Positions 1-6,443 of a DNA stretch of 10,123 nt are shown in pieces. A program made the position numbers and the translations under genes. The notes under the pieces are model-generated. The model did no database searches. It had not been told where the DNA came from and worked only from the letters and a program-made list of their open reading frames with translations. The stretch is taken from the NCBI GenBank assembly GCA_021780795.1, contig JAJXYA010000378.1, positions 1 through 10,123 of the forward strand, read 5' to 3'. How positions within the stretch are numbered: position 1 is the stretch's first letter; each line of letters starts with the position of its first letter. The DNA comes from Bacillota bacterium. GTDB lineage: Bacteria; Bacillota_A; Clostridia; Clostridiales; Clostridiaceae.

Positions 1-1
1 T

Positions 2-919
2 TCAGATGAACAAATTAGAGAAATTATTTCAAAATTACTAAATGAAAATGTAGAAGTAATACCTATAGGAAATCATGAACTTAAAAGGCATCTTGTTTAT
101 AGAGTTAAAAATAAGAATGGAGTTATGGGAGTAATAAAACTTTACTACAAAAAGAATAGATGGAATAGGGAAGTTGCTTCATTAAGATTTCTTGAAGGAA
201 GTGGTGTTAAAGCACCTAAAATTTTAAAGTTTGGTAAGCTTGAGGATGGAACAGAGTGGCTTTTTATGGAGCATAAAGAGGGTGAAGTATTTACCAAAGT
301 TAAAGATGCTATGAGCGAAGATAATGTAAAAGAAATATATGGAGCAATGGGAGAACAATTGGGTAAAATACATAGCTTAAAGACCTTTGATTTCTTTGGA
401 AATTGGGATGAAAATGGCAACAGTATAGATAATATAAAAGATTTTTCTGTGATTTTCAGAAAAAATGTTAATGCAGTTTTTAAGGAACTCTTTGACCAAC
501 ATTTAGAGGAAGAGCCACTTCAAAGACAATGTGCAGAAATCTTAAAGGGAAAGCTTAACTTAGTAGATGATGTTAAAGTGGCACAACTTCATAATGGGGA
601 TTTTGGAGAGCGAAATATTCTTGTTAAAAAAGTAGATAACAAGTGGGAACTTTCAGCGTTAATTGATTTTGAACATTGTGTTCCATATGATAGAGATTCA
701 GAAATAATTGATTGCTACTATAAATTATTAGATGAAAATCAAAAATTTGCAGATGCTTTCAAATTAGGCTATGAAAAATACATGAAATTTAGTAATGATT
801 TAGAAAAGAAAAAGGAACTGTATGAACTTTACTCAGGGCTAAGTATATGCAGCTGGGCTAAAATACAGGCACCTGATTATTACAGGGAAGGCATTAAGAT
901 ACTTAAGAAATATTCATAA
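2..919 (+). CDS. APH-fold phosphotransferase (small-molecule kinase), 5'-truncated by the window edge
   Basis: The frame is open from base 2 to the TAA at 917-919, giving 305 visible residues. An ATG at 125 exists but is unlikely to be the start: the residues before it read as the kinase N-lobe and no ribosome binding site precedes it, so the gene begins left of the window. Visible landmarks, numbered from base 2, are a VIKLYY strand with candidate ATP-binding Lys46, a helix with NRE (Glu57), the catalytic loop HNGDFGERN (Asp200, Asn205) and the metal-binding IDFE (Asp222). These are the motifs of the aminoglycoside phosphotransferase/choline kinase fold. The family phosphorylates hydroxyls on small molecules such as aminoglycosides, choline, sugars or amino-acid derivatives; the substrate cannot be read here, and the fold alone is not evidence of drug resistance. 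It lies 115 bp before the exporter genes on the same strand with no terminator between, so co-transcription is possible. The C-terminal end is complete. Confidence 0.85.
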   Translation, partial: SDEQIREIISKLLNENVEVIPIGNHELKRHLVYRVKNKNGVMGVIKLYYKKNRWNREVASLRFLEGSGVKAPKILKFGKLEDGTEWLFMEHKEGEVFTKVKDAMSEDNVKEIYGAMGEQLGKIHSLKTFDFFGNWDENGNSIDNIKDFSVIFRKNVNAVFKELFDQHLEEEPLQRQCAEILKGKLNLVDDVKVAQLHNGDFGERNILVKKVDNKWELSALIDFEHCVPYDRDSEIIDCYYKLLDENQKFADAFKLGYEKYMKFSNDLEKKKELYELYSGLSICSWAKIQAPDYYREGIKILKKYS

Positions 920-955
920 TCAGCTGACAATTAATAATTATTCAGTAGGTATAAA

Positions 956-978
956 GGGTATATGCTTTGTATATAGCC
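956..978. repeat. Imperfect inverted repeat in the leader of the ABC genes
   Basis: GGGTATAT (956-963) and ATATAGCC (971-978) form an 8-bp dyad with one mismatch around a 7-nt loop. It lies between the kinase stop and the ribosome binding site of the first ABC gene. It has no following T-run, so it is not a convincing terminator; it may be an operator or be chance in AT-rich DNA. Confidence 0.25.
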
Positions 979-1034
979 ATAAAAAAATTGTTAACTGTCC
1001 CCAACAAAAGTACCAAAGGAAAGGAGTTAGAAAA

Positions 1035-2792
1035 ATGGATATAGCATTTAAACAATATATAAAATTATTATGGAAATTTTTAAAGCCACAAAAGTTTAGA
1101 GTATTTTTGTTAACCTTAATTCTAGGTAGTAGTGTGGCACTTCAGTTAGTTAATCCACAGATTTTACGTTATTTTATAGATGCTGCGACGTATGGGAAGT
1201 CAGCAAGAATGCTAACTATAGCTGCTCTTATATTTATAGGTGCAGCATTAATTCAACAAGTACTCGCCATTATAGCAACTTATGTAAGTCAAAATGTGGG
1301 ATGGACGGCTACTAATGCATTAAGGGCAGAGCTCGTGGAGCATTGTATTAATTTAGATATGAGCTTTCATAAAAGTCATCAACCAGGAGAAATAATTGAA
1401 AGGGTAGATGGGGATGTCACGGCATTATTTAATTTTTTCTCAAAGTTTATGATAAATGTTTTAACTAACGGGGTACTGGTTATAGGCATATTAATTCTTT
1501 TGTTTAGAGAAGATTTTATAATAGGTATAAGCTTAGCTATTTTTGCTTTTGCTGCTATGTATACTCTTTGGAAAATTCAAGCGAGTTCTGTGGATAAATG
1601 GGTTAAGGATAGAGAAACTAGTGCAAAGTTTTACGGTTTTTTAGGAAAAGAAATTGGAAACACGGAGGATGTTCGTTCTAATGGTGCTGAGGAATACGTT
1701 ATGTATAAGTTTTATAAGTACATAAGAAATTGGCTTCCAATTACGAAAAAAGCTAAATATAGATATTATCTTATGTGGGCAAGTACCTTAGGCATTTTTG
1801 CTATAGGAAATATTGTTGCCTTTGGTGTAGGCGGGTATCTTTGGACTAAAGGGCTAATTACTATAGGAACAGTTTATTTGATTTTTAACTATACTGAGTC
1901 TTTAAGTAAGCCTATTCAGGAAATACGAACTCAGCTTGAAGATTTACAAAAGGCTGGAGCTAGCGTTGTTAGGATACAAGAGCTTTTAAATATGAAATCG
2001 AAAATAGTGGATGGTACTGAAAAGCTACTTAGTAATAGAGCAATAGCTGTTGAAGCTAACAATATTTCTTTTGAATATGAAGAGGGGGTTCCAGTGTTAA
2101 AGGAGATCTCTTTTAGCCTTTCTAAAGGAAAAGTTCTTGGAATTTTAGGACGTACAGGTAGTGGAAAATCAACTCTAGCTCGAATGCTGGCAAGACTTTA
2201 TGATCCTAATACAGGTGATATTTATTTTGAGGGTAAAAAACTAAATTCAGTATCACTGAAGGAACTTAGGCGTAATACAGCCTTTGTAACACAGGATGTT
2301 CAACTTTTTCATGCAACAGTTAGGGAGAATTTAACCTTCTTCAATCTAAATATTAAAGATGAGGAAATACTAGCTACACTGCATGATATAGGACTAAATG
2401 AGTGGTGTAATTCATTACCTAATGGTTTAGATACTGTTCTAGATGCTGGTGGAGGGGGATTATCAGCAGGGGAAGCGCAGTTACTTGCTTTTGTTAGAGT
2501 TTTTCTGAAAAATCCAGGTCTTATTATACTTGATGAGGCTTCATCTAAGTTAGATCCAATAACAGAACAATTAATTGAAAGAGCTTTAAATAAACTTTTA
2601 GAAAATAGAACCTGTATAATTATAGCTCACCGTTTATGGACAGTACAGCGGGCGGATGATATTTTAATTTTAGAAAATGGAAGTATTATAGAATATGGTA
2701 ACAGAGAAAAGTTATTAAGGGATAAAGAATCTAAATTTTTCAATTTACTTCAAAAGGGAATGGAAGGTGTGGAAGAATCTATAATTGTGTAG
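1035..2792 (+). CDS. ABC exporter half-transporter, subunit with the intact ATPase residues
   Basis: This 585-residue protein has the usual exporter order: a six-helix membrane domain (helices near 21-39, 60-84, 138-157, 161-177, 245-268 and 273-285) with the GEIIERVDGDV coupling loop near 118-128, then an ATPase domain from about 335. Walker A is GRTGSGKST (Lys378), the Q-loop glutamine is Gln420, Walker B ends in Asp500-Glu501 and the switch histidine is His532 (IIAHR). The signature motif is LSAGE (476-480) instead of LSGGQ. A clear AAGGAG at 1021-1026 sits 8 bases before the ATG. Its partner is the next gene, which has the opposite set of defects, so the two should form a heterodimer. In such dimers the site built from this protein's Walker motifs and the partner's LSGGQ hydrolyses ATP. 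The cargo is unknown; peptides, lipids or drugs are typical for the family. No importer binding protein or separate permease is present. Confidence 0.93.
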   Translation: MDIAFKQYIKLLWKFLKPQKFRVFLLTLILGSSVALQLVNPQILRYFIDAATYGKSARMLTIAALIFIGAALIQQVLAIIATYVSQNVGWTATNALRAELVEHCINLDMSFHKSHQPGEIIERVDGDVTALFNFFSKFMINVLTNGVLVIGILILLFREDFIIGISLAIFAFAAMYTLWKIQASSVDKWVKDRETSAKFYGFLGKEIGNTEDVRSNGAEEYVMYKFYKYIRNWLPITKKAKYRYYLMWASTLGIFAIGNIVAFGVGGYLWTKGLITIGTVYLIFNYTESLSKPIQEIRTQLEDLQKAGASVVRIQELLNMKSKIVDGTEKLLSNRAIAVEANNISFEYEEGVPVLKEISFSLSKGKVLGILGRTGSGKSTLARMLARLYDPNTGDIYFEGKKLNSVSLKELRRNTAFVTQDVQLFHATVRENLTFFNLNIKDEEILATLHDIGLNEWCNSLPNGLDTVLDAGGGGLSAGEAQLLAFVRVFLKNPGLIILDEASSKLDPITEQLIERALNKLLENRTCIIIAHRLWTVQRADDILILENGSIIEYGNREKLLRDKESKFFNLLQKGMEGVEESIIV

Positions 2793-2799
2793 AAAAATA

Positions 2800-2869
2800 G
2801 TTGAAAATTGAAAGAGGAAAGTTGAGAGCTGAATTAGGAATTAGGGATTAAGAATTAAGAGTTAAGGAA
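2800..2869 (+). repeat. Degenerate heptanucleotide tandem repeat, about 10 units
   Basis: Bases 2800-2869 divide without a break into ten 7-base units. Examples are GTTGAAA (2800), ATTGAAA (2807), GTTGAGA (2821), TAGGAAT (2835), TAGGGAT (2842), TAAGAAT (2849) and TAAGAGT (2856). The units drift from a GTTGAAA type to a TAAGAAT type while the 7-base period is kept. The tract is non-coding and lies between two genes expected to be expressed together. Degenerate 7-base tandem repeats between genes are known in other bacteria, for example the STRR families of heterocystous cyanobacteria. I have not matched this one to a named family. Confidence 0.75.
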
Positions 2870-2919
2870 GGCTAAAATTTTGTATTAGGGTAAAATGGAC
2901 AATCAGTTCTAAGAGCTAA
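2870..2919 (+). repeat. Possible core and right flank of the same intergenic repeat element
   Basis: After the heptad tract comes a 36-bp non-periodic stretch (2870-2905) and then two more units of related 7-base type, GTTCTAA (2906-2912) and GAGCTAA (2913-2919). Heptads on both sides of a unique core suggest one composite repeat element filling most of the gap between the two ABC genes. No terminal inverted repeats or target duplication are evident, so the element boundaries are a guess. Confidence 0.35.
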
Positions 2920-2938
2920 GAAATATGGGGTGATAAAA

Positions 2939-4738
2939 ATGGAAAATAGCATAAATGAAATACCAATTAAAAAAGAAAATAAAAGGGATATGAAGACTTT
3001 TCAGTTTATGTGGGAGCTTATAAAATATAGACCATGGCTTTATCTTGCAAATTGTTTGATATGGATTTTTATTCATGTGTCTCCAGTAATACCGGGACTT
3101 ATAGCTAAGGAGTTTTTTGACACTCTTAGTGGAAAAGCACGTCTCGATGTTGGCATTTTTGGATTGATGGTTTTAATAGCAGTTACTGCAATTGTGACTA
3201 TTATGGGGATATTTTGTGGAGCTAGAACTGATATTGTTCATAGATTTACTATGAGTGCTCTTATTAGACGAAATTTGCTGCAATGTATACTACAAAAGCC
3301 AGGTGCAAATGCAATACCTTGTTCAGTAGGTGAGGCTGTTAACTGTTTTCGTGATGACGCTGAACAAGCTGAGGATTCAATTAGTTGGACGCTAGACGTA
3401 ATTGGAACAGCGGTTTTTGCTATAGTAGCAATAGTTATTTTACTAAGTATAAATGCCAAGATTACTATCTTTGTATTTACTCCTTTAGTAGCAGTAGTAG
3501 CCATTGCACAGATTTCTAGTGAGCGTGTAGAAAAATACAGGACAGCTTCTAGAGAAGCTACAGGAAAAGTTACAGGCGCTCTTGGTGAAATATTCGAATC
3601 TGTACAAGCTATTCAGGTTTCAGGTTCAGAAACTTACATTATTAATCATTTAAATAAGCTCAATAAAGAAAGACATAAAATGGTACTAAGAGATAGTGTA
3701 TTAAGTCAGCTTTTAGATTCAGTATTTACGAATACAGTGAGCATAGGCACAGGATTTATTTTGCTTTTAGTAGGACAAAGTATGAAAGGCGGAAGCTTTA
3801 CAGTAGGAGATTTTGCATTGTTTATTTATTATTTAACCTTTGTAGCTGATTTCACTCATTTCTTTGGAACTTTTATAGCACATTATCAACAAACAGGTGT
3901 AGCTTTTAAACGTATGCATGAACTTTTACAAGGGGAGTCACAGGAAACCTTGGTAAAACATAATCCTTTGTATTTAAAAGGAAAACTTGAAGAACCTAAG
4001 CACAATTTGAATGTAGAAGGTCAAAGATTTAAAAAGTTAAAAGTAAAAAGATTAACTTATGTGTACAAAAATTCAGGTGGCGGAATAAAAGATATTAACT
4101 TTATATTAAAGGAAAAATCGTTTACTGTAATTACAGGGCGTATAGGTTCAGGGAAAACTACGTTGCTAAAGACTTTACTTGGGCTACTTCCAGCCGATTG
4201 CGGTACAATATATTGGAACGGTGAAAAAGTAAAAGAACCCTCAGAATTTTTTGTGCCACCAGTTAGTGCTTATACTGCGCAAGTACCAAATTTATTTAGT
4301 GACACTGTACGAAATAATATCTTACTAGGACTTCCAGAAAATCAACTTGATCTAAATAGCGCCATAGCTTCAGCAATACTTGAGGAGGATTTAGATACCT
4401 TAGAAAATGGACTTGATACAATTATAGGACCAAAGGGTGTTAAATTATCAGGAGGACAAATTCAAAGAGTAGCAGCAGCGCGTATGTTTGTAAGAAATTC
4501 AGAACTAATGATTTTTGACGATATATCAAGTGCTCTTGATGTCGATACAGAAATGAAGCTTTGGAATAGAATTTTTGAGCAGCAAGATAAAACCTGTTTA
4601 GTAGTTTCAAATAGACGGTTTGCTCTTCAAAAGGCAGATAATATTATAGTTATGAAAGATGGACATGTGGAAGCACAAGGAACATTAGATGAGTTATTAG
4701 AAAACTGTGAGGAAATGAGGCGGATTTGGGGAGCATAG
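2939..4738 (+). CDS. ABC exporter half-transporter, subunit with a degenerate ATPase site
   Basis: This is the partner of the preceding exporter half: 599 residues from the ATG at 2939. A GTG at 2930 would add three residues, but it lies inside GGGGTGAT (2927-2934), which looks like the ribosome binding site, so the ATG is preferred. The membrane domain has helices near 34-55, 71-93, 150-170 and 173-192 plus two more before residue 310. The ATPase domain follows, with Walker A GRIGSGKTT (Lys406), Q-loop Gln448 and a canonical LSGGQ (503-507). Walker B ends in Asp527-Asp528, so the catalytic glutamate is replaced by aspartate, and the switch histidine is replaced by Asn558 (VVSNRR). These changes are typical of the non-hydrolysing site in heterodimeric exporters such as BmrCD or TM287/288, which fits the LSAGE signature of the other subunit. 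The gene ends before a strong hairpin terminator. Cargo is unknown. Confidence 0.93.
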   Translation: MENSINEIPIKKENKRDMKTFQFMWELIKYRPWLYLANCLIWIFIHVSPVIPGLIAKEFFDTLSGKARLDVGIFGLMVLIAVTAIVTIMGIFCGARTDIVHRFTMSALIRRNLLQCILQKPGANAIPCSVGEAVNCFRDDAEQAEDSISWTLDVIGTAVFAIVAIVILLSINAKITIFVFTPLVAVVAIAQISSERVEKYRTASREATGKVTGALGEIFESVQAIQVSGSETYIINHLNKLNKERHKMVLRDSVLSQLLDSVFTNTVSIGTGFILLLVGQSMKGGSFTVGDFALFIYYLTFVADFTHFFGTFIAHYQQTGVAFKRMHELLQGESQETLVKHNPLYLKGKLEEPKHNLNVEGQRFKKLKVKRLTYVYKNSGGGIKDINFILKEKSFTVITGRIGSGKTTLLKTLLGLLPADCGTIYWNGEKVKEPSEFFVPPVSAYTAQVPNLFSDTVRNNILLGLPENQLDLNSAIASAILEEDLDTLENGLDTIIGPKGVKLSGGQIQRVAAARMFVRNSELMIFDDISSALDVDTEMKLWNRIFEQQDKTCLVVSNRRFALQKADNIIVMKDGHVEAQGTLDELLENCEEMRRIWGA

Positions 4739-4810
4739 AAACAAAATTAAAGAATCCCTATGCACAATTATGCAATAGAAATAGTTTATTTAAGGTTATG
4801 TTTCTAATGA

Positions 4811-4847
4811 ATGAAAAAACACACCATTATGAGGTGTGTTTTTTCAT
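4811..4847. terminator. Bidirectional rho-independent terminator
   Basis: ATGAAAAAACACACC (4811-4825) and GGTGTGTTTTTTCAT (4833-4847) are perfect 15-base inverted arms around the 7-base loop ATTATGA. The T-run on the right serves the ABC genes. The matching A-run on the left gives a T-run on the minus strand for the convergent permease gene, whose stop is 20 bp away. Confidence 0.93.
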
Positions 4848-4866
4848 GTGTATAATTGAGATTTTA

Positions 4867-5655
4867 TTATAGATATACAATTACAGTCATCATTATGCCC
4901 ATAGACATAAAGCATATACCAACAGTCTTTTGCAAAGTATTTTCATTAAATTTATTAGCATATGTTGATCCTATTACACCACCAATAATTGCACCTACGC
5001 TTATTATACACCCTAAGGCGAAATCAATATTGCCTCTAACCCCATAACCAATAGTAGATGAAAGAGCTGTTATAGCCATTATTAAGGTAGAAGTACCTAT
5101 GGCCTTATGAAGAGGAAAAGATAATATCATTATTAAAGCTAAAAGGATCATAACTCCCCCACCAGCTCCAAATATTCCGCTTAATATTCCTATACCTAAC
5201 CCAATAATTAAAGCAACTGCTATCTTTTGCCACTCATGTTTGAAGTTAATAAGTTTTTTTGGAGTATTTGATTCAGTTTTCTTATTTTTAAGCCCTTTAT
5301 GTAACATAGAAAAACCTGCTAAAAGAAGCACAATACCAAAGCTTGAACTAAGTTTACTATCACCCATTTTGCTTGCAAACATGGCCCCAAGTTGAGCACC
5401 CAAAATAGAAGTTATTGCTATCCATATACCAGATTTTAGTTCAATATTTCCACTTTTATAATATGAATAAGATACAGTTAAAGATGCAATTACATCTACA
5501 AAACGGCTAGTACCAATAGCTGTGTGGGCACTAACAGAAAAAAGCATAGTTAAGATGGGAACTATAATCATAACGCCACTTGCACCAATAAGGCTTGTTA
5601 TAACACCAGTAACAATACCAGTAATTATTGCTAATAGATAAAGATAAATACTCAT
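4867..5655 (-). CDS. TSUP-family permease (TauE/SafE-like, formerly DUF81)
   Basis: The chosen start gives 262 residues (MSIYLYLLAI...). AAGGAG at about 5671-5666 lies 9 bases before this ATG; two upstream in-frame ATGs either precede or directly abut that site, so they are rejected. The protein is almost entirely hydrophobic, with about eight helices. It shows the internal duplication of the TSUP family: IGASGVMI (23-30) and FGAGGGVMI (162-170), HTAIGTS (44-50) and HKAIGTS (183-189), and KSGNI (67-71) and VRGNI (206-210). Members move sulfite, sulfoacetate, thiosulfate or other organic anions across the membrane; the actual substrate and direction are not determinable here. The gene lies 56 bp after a TetR-family gene on the same strand and is probably in its operon, so the permease is likely induced by the ligand of that regulator. 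It ends at the shared terminator with the ABC genes. Confidence 0.9.
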   Translation of the reverse strand: MSIYLYLLAIITGIVTGVITSLIGASGVMIIVPILTMLFSVSAHTAIGTSRFVDVIASLTVSYSYYKSGNIELKSGIWIAITSILGAQLGAMFASKMGDSKLSSSFGIVLLLAGFSMLHKGLKNKKTESNTPKKLINFKHEWQKIAVALIIGLGIGILSGIFGAGGGVMILLALIMILSFPLHKAIGTSTLIMAITALSSTIGYGVRGNIDFALGCIISVGAIIGGVIGSTYANKFNENTLQKTVGICFMSMGIMMTVIVYL

Positions 5656-5711
5656 AAAAAACATCTCCTTAATATATCTCATATATATTGTGCAACACGT
5701 AATAATTTTGC

Positions 5712-6278
5712 TTATTTTATTGATAAATTTATAAATTCAACCAAAAAGTTAATATTATCATTTTTATTTTTAGGATGAGTTTGGAAGGTTGTTAATATTA
5801 ATAATAATAATGATTCAGTTAACATAACATCTATGTTATTACAATTACTTAATGTATCTACTTTACTAACAGAGCTAATTATTTTTTTTACTTTTGCAAG
5901 TAAATTATTTTTTAGATTATTAAAATTTTCATCTTCTGTTAATTCAAAAGGTGAATTAACTATGAAGTGTTTTCCTAGACCATTTCTAGTTTCGGTGTCT
6001 TCATACAAAGCAGTTATTAAATTTTTCATTTTTTCTTTTGGGGGAATAGTAAGATTATTTATTTCATCAAGCTTATAAAATGTAGTTCCCCAGCTTTCTT
6101 CAAGAATATCCATATAAAGTAATTTTTTGCTTTTATAATAATTATAAAGTGTACCAACTGCTATTCCGGATTTTTTTGATATCATCTTCATATCAACTTG
6201 TTCATAACCATAATCAATAAATAGCTCCATGGCAGACTTTTTAATATTTTTTTCAAGGTCTTTAATTATCTTTGGCAT
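5712..6278 (-). CDS. TetR/AcrR-family transcriptional regulator
   Basis: The protein has 188 residues, normal for the family. The N-terminal DNA-binding domain is plain: a helix with SAMELFIDYGYEQ (15-27), then the helix-turn-helix MKMISKKSGIAVGTLYNYYKSK (30-51), where GTLYNYYKSK is the hallmark of TetR recognition helices. The rest, about 60-188, is a helical ligand-binding and dimerisation domain with no recognisable ligand signature. GGAGG at 6290-6286 is 7 bases before the ATG. The gene leads a two-gene operon with the TSUP permease and is divergent from the KimA gene. Its own promoter is overlaid by two tandem dyads, so autorepression and control of the permease are expected. Control of kimA is possible but less direct. 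Ligand unknown; an anion exported by the permease is a reasonable guess, not evidence. Confidence 0.92.
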   Translation of the reverse strand: MPKIIKDLEKNIKKSAMELFIDYGYEQVDMKMISKKSGIAVGTLYNYYKSKKLLYMDILEESWGTTFYKLDEINNLTIPPKEKMKNLITALYEDTETRNGLGKHFIVNSPFELTEDENFNNLKNNLLAKVKKIISSVSKVDTLSNCNNIDVMLTESLLLLILTTFQTHPKNKNDNINFLVEFINLSIK

Positions 6279-6293
6279 AATATAGCCTCCTAT

Positions 6294-6311
6294 AATGAAC
6301 TTTGATTCACT
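6294..6311. promoter_or_regulatory. Candidate TetR operator O1
   Basis: AATGAACTTTGATTCACT is an imperfect dyad, AATGAA-N6-TTCACT, with one mismatch between arms. It lies in the untranslated leader of the TetR gene and matches O2 in arm sequence and spacing. Confidence 0.6.
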
Positions 6312-6314
6312 TTA

Positions 6315-6332
6315 AATGAACTATTATTCATT
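6315..6332. promoter_or_regulatory. Candidate TetR operator O2
   Basis: AATGAACTATTATTCATT is a perfect dyad, AATGAA-N6-TTCATT. It covers the edge of the -10 box and the expected transcription start of the minus-strand promoter. O1 and O2 start exactly 21 bp apart, two helical turns, which would place two repressor dimers on the same DNA face. Confidence 0.7.
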
Positions 6333-6358
6333 ATAAATCCTTTATTCTTGATTGTAAA
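6330..6358 (-). promoter_or_regulatory. Sigma-A-type promoter of the tetR-TSUP operon
   Basis: On the minus strand, TTTACA (6358-6353) is followed after 17 bases by a perfect TATAAT (6335-6330). The predicted start is near 6323, about 45 bases before the TetR ATG. The -10 box overlaps operator O2. Confidence 0.8.
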
Positions 6359-6361
6359 GGA
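6338..6361. repeat. 7-bp inverted repeat between the divergent promoters
   Basis: TCCTTTA (6338-6344) and TAAAGGA (6355-6361) are perfect arms around 10 bases. The dyad covers the spacer and -35 region of the minus-strand promoter and the candidate -35 of the plus-strand promoter. It differs in sequence from the AATGAA dyads, so it could bind a second regulator. Confidence 0.4.
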
Positions 6362-6377
6362 GTTTTTAACGTAATAT
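6348..6377 (+). promoter_or_regulatory. Candidate promoter for the KimA gene
   Basis: TTGATT (6348-6353) and TAATAT (6372-6377) are separated by 18 bases, giving a leader of about 60 nt. The -35 shares a base with the -35 of the divergent promoter. Matches are moderate and other AT-rich hexamers nearby could serve. Confidence 0.4.
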
Positions 6378-6443
6378 CCTTTTTCGTATAAATACAAATA
6401 ACTTTGGTCAAAATAAAAGTGAAATTATAGGGGAGGGAATACA

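Noticed and set aside
125..127. ATG as the start of the kinase gene
   Set aside because: The frame is open to base 2, the upstream residues fit the kinase N-lobe (including the strand leading into the Lys46 motif), and there is no ribosome binding site before this ATG.
2..919. Labelling the kinase as an aminoglycoside resistance gene
   Set aside because: The catalytic motifs show only the APH/choline-kinase fold; nothing in the sequence identifies an aminoglycoside substrate.
924..955. CTGACA plus TATAAA as a promoter for the ABC genes
   Set aside because: The spacer is 20 bases, too long for a convincing sigma-A promoter.
2930..2938. GTG start for the second ABC gene
   Set aside because: The GTG lies within GGGGTGAT, the likely ribosome binding site of the ATG at 2939.
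4811..4847. Mobile-element terminal repeat
   Set aside because: The perfect arms end in A/T runs and sit between convergent stop codons, which is explained fully by a bidirectional terminator.
4856..5047. Small plus-strand protein gene opposite the permease
   Set aside because: It is antisense to the well-supported TSUP gene, lacks a ribosome binding site, and its composition reflects the complement of a membrane protein.
5656..5682. Upstream ATGs for the TSUP permease
   Set aside because: One lies upstream of the AAGGAG and one directly touches it; only the ATG at 5655 has proper spacing.
6379..6443. c-di-AMP or other riboswitch in the KimA leader
   Set aside because: Too short and no conserved aptamer-like blocks or expression-platform hairpin seen by eye.
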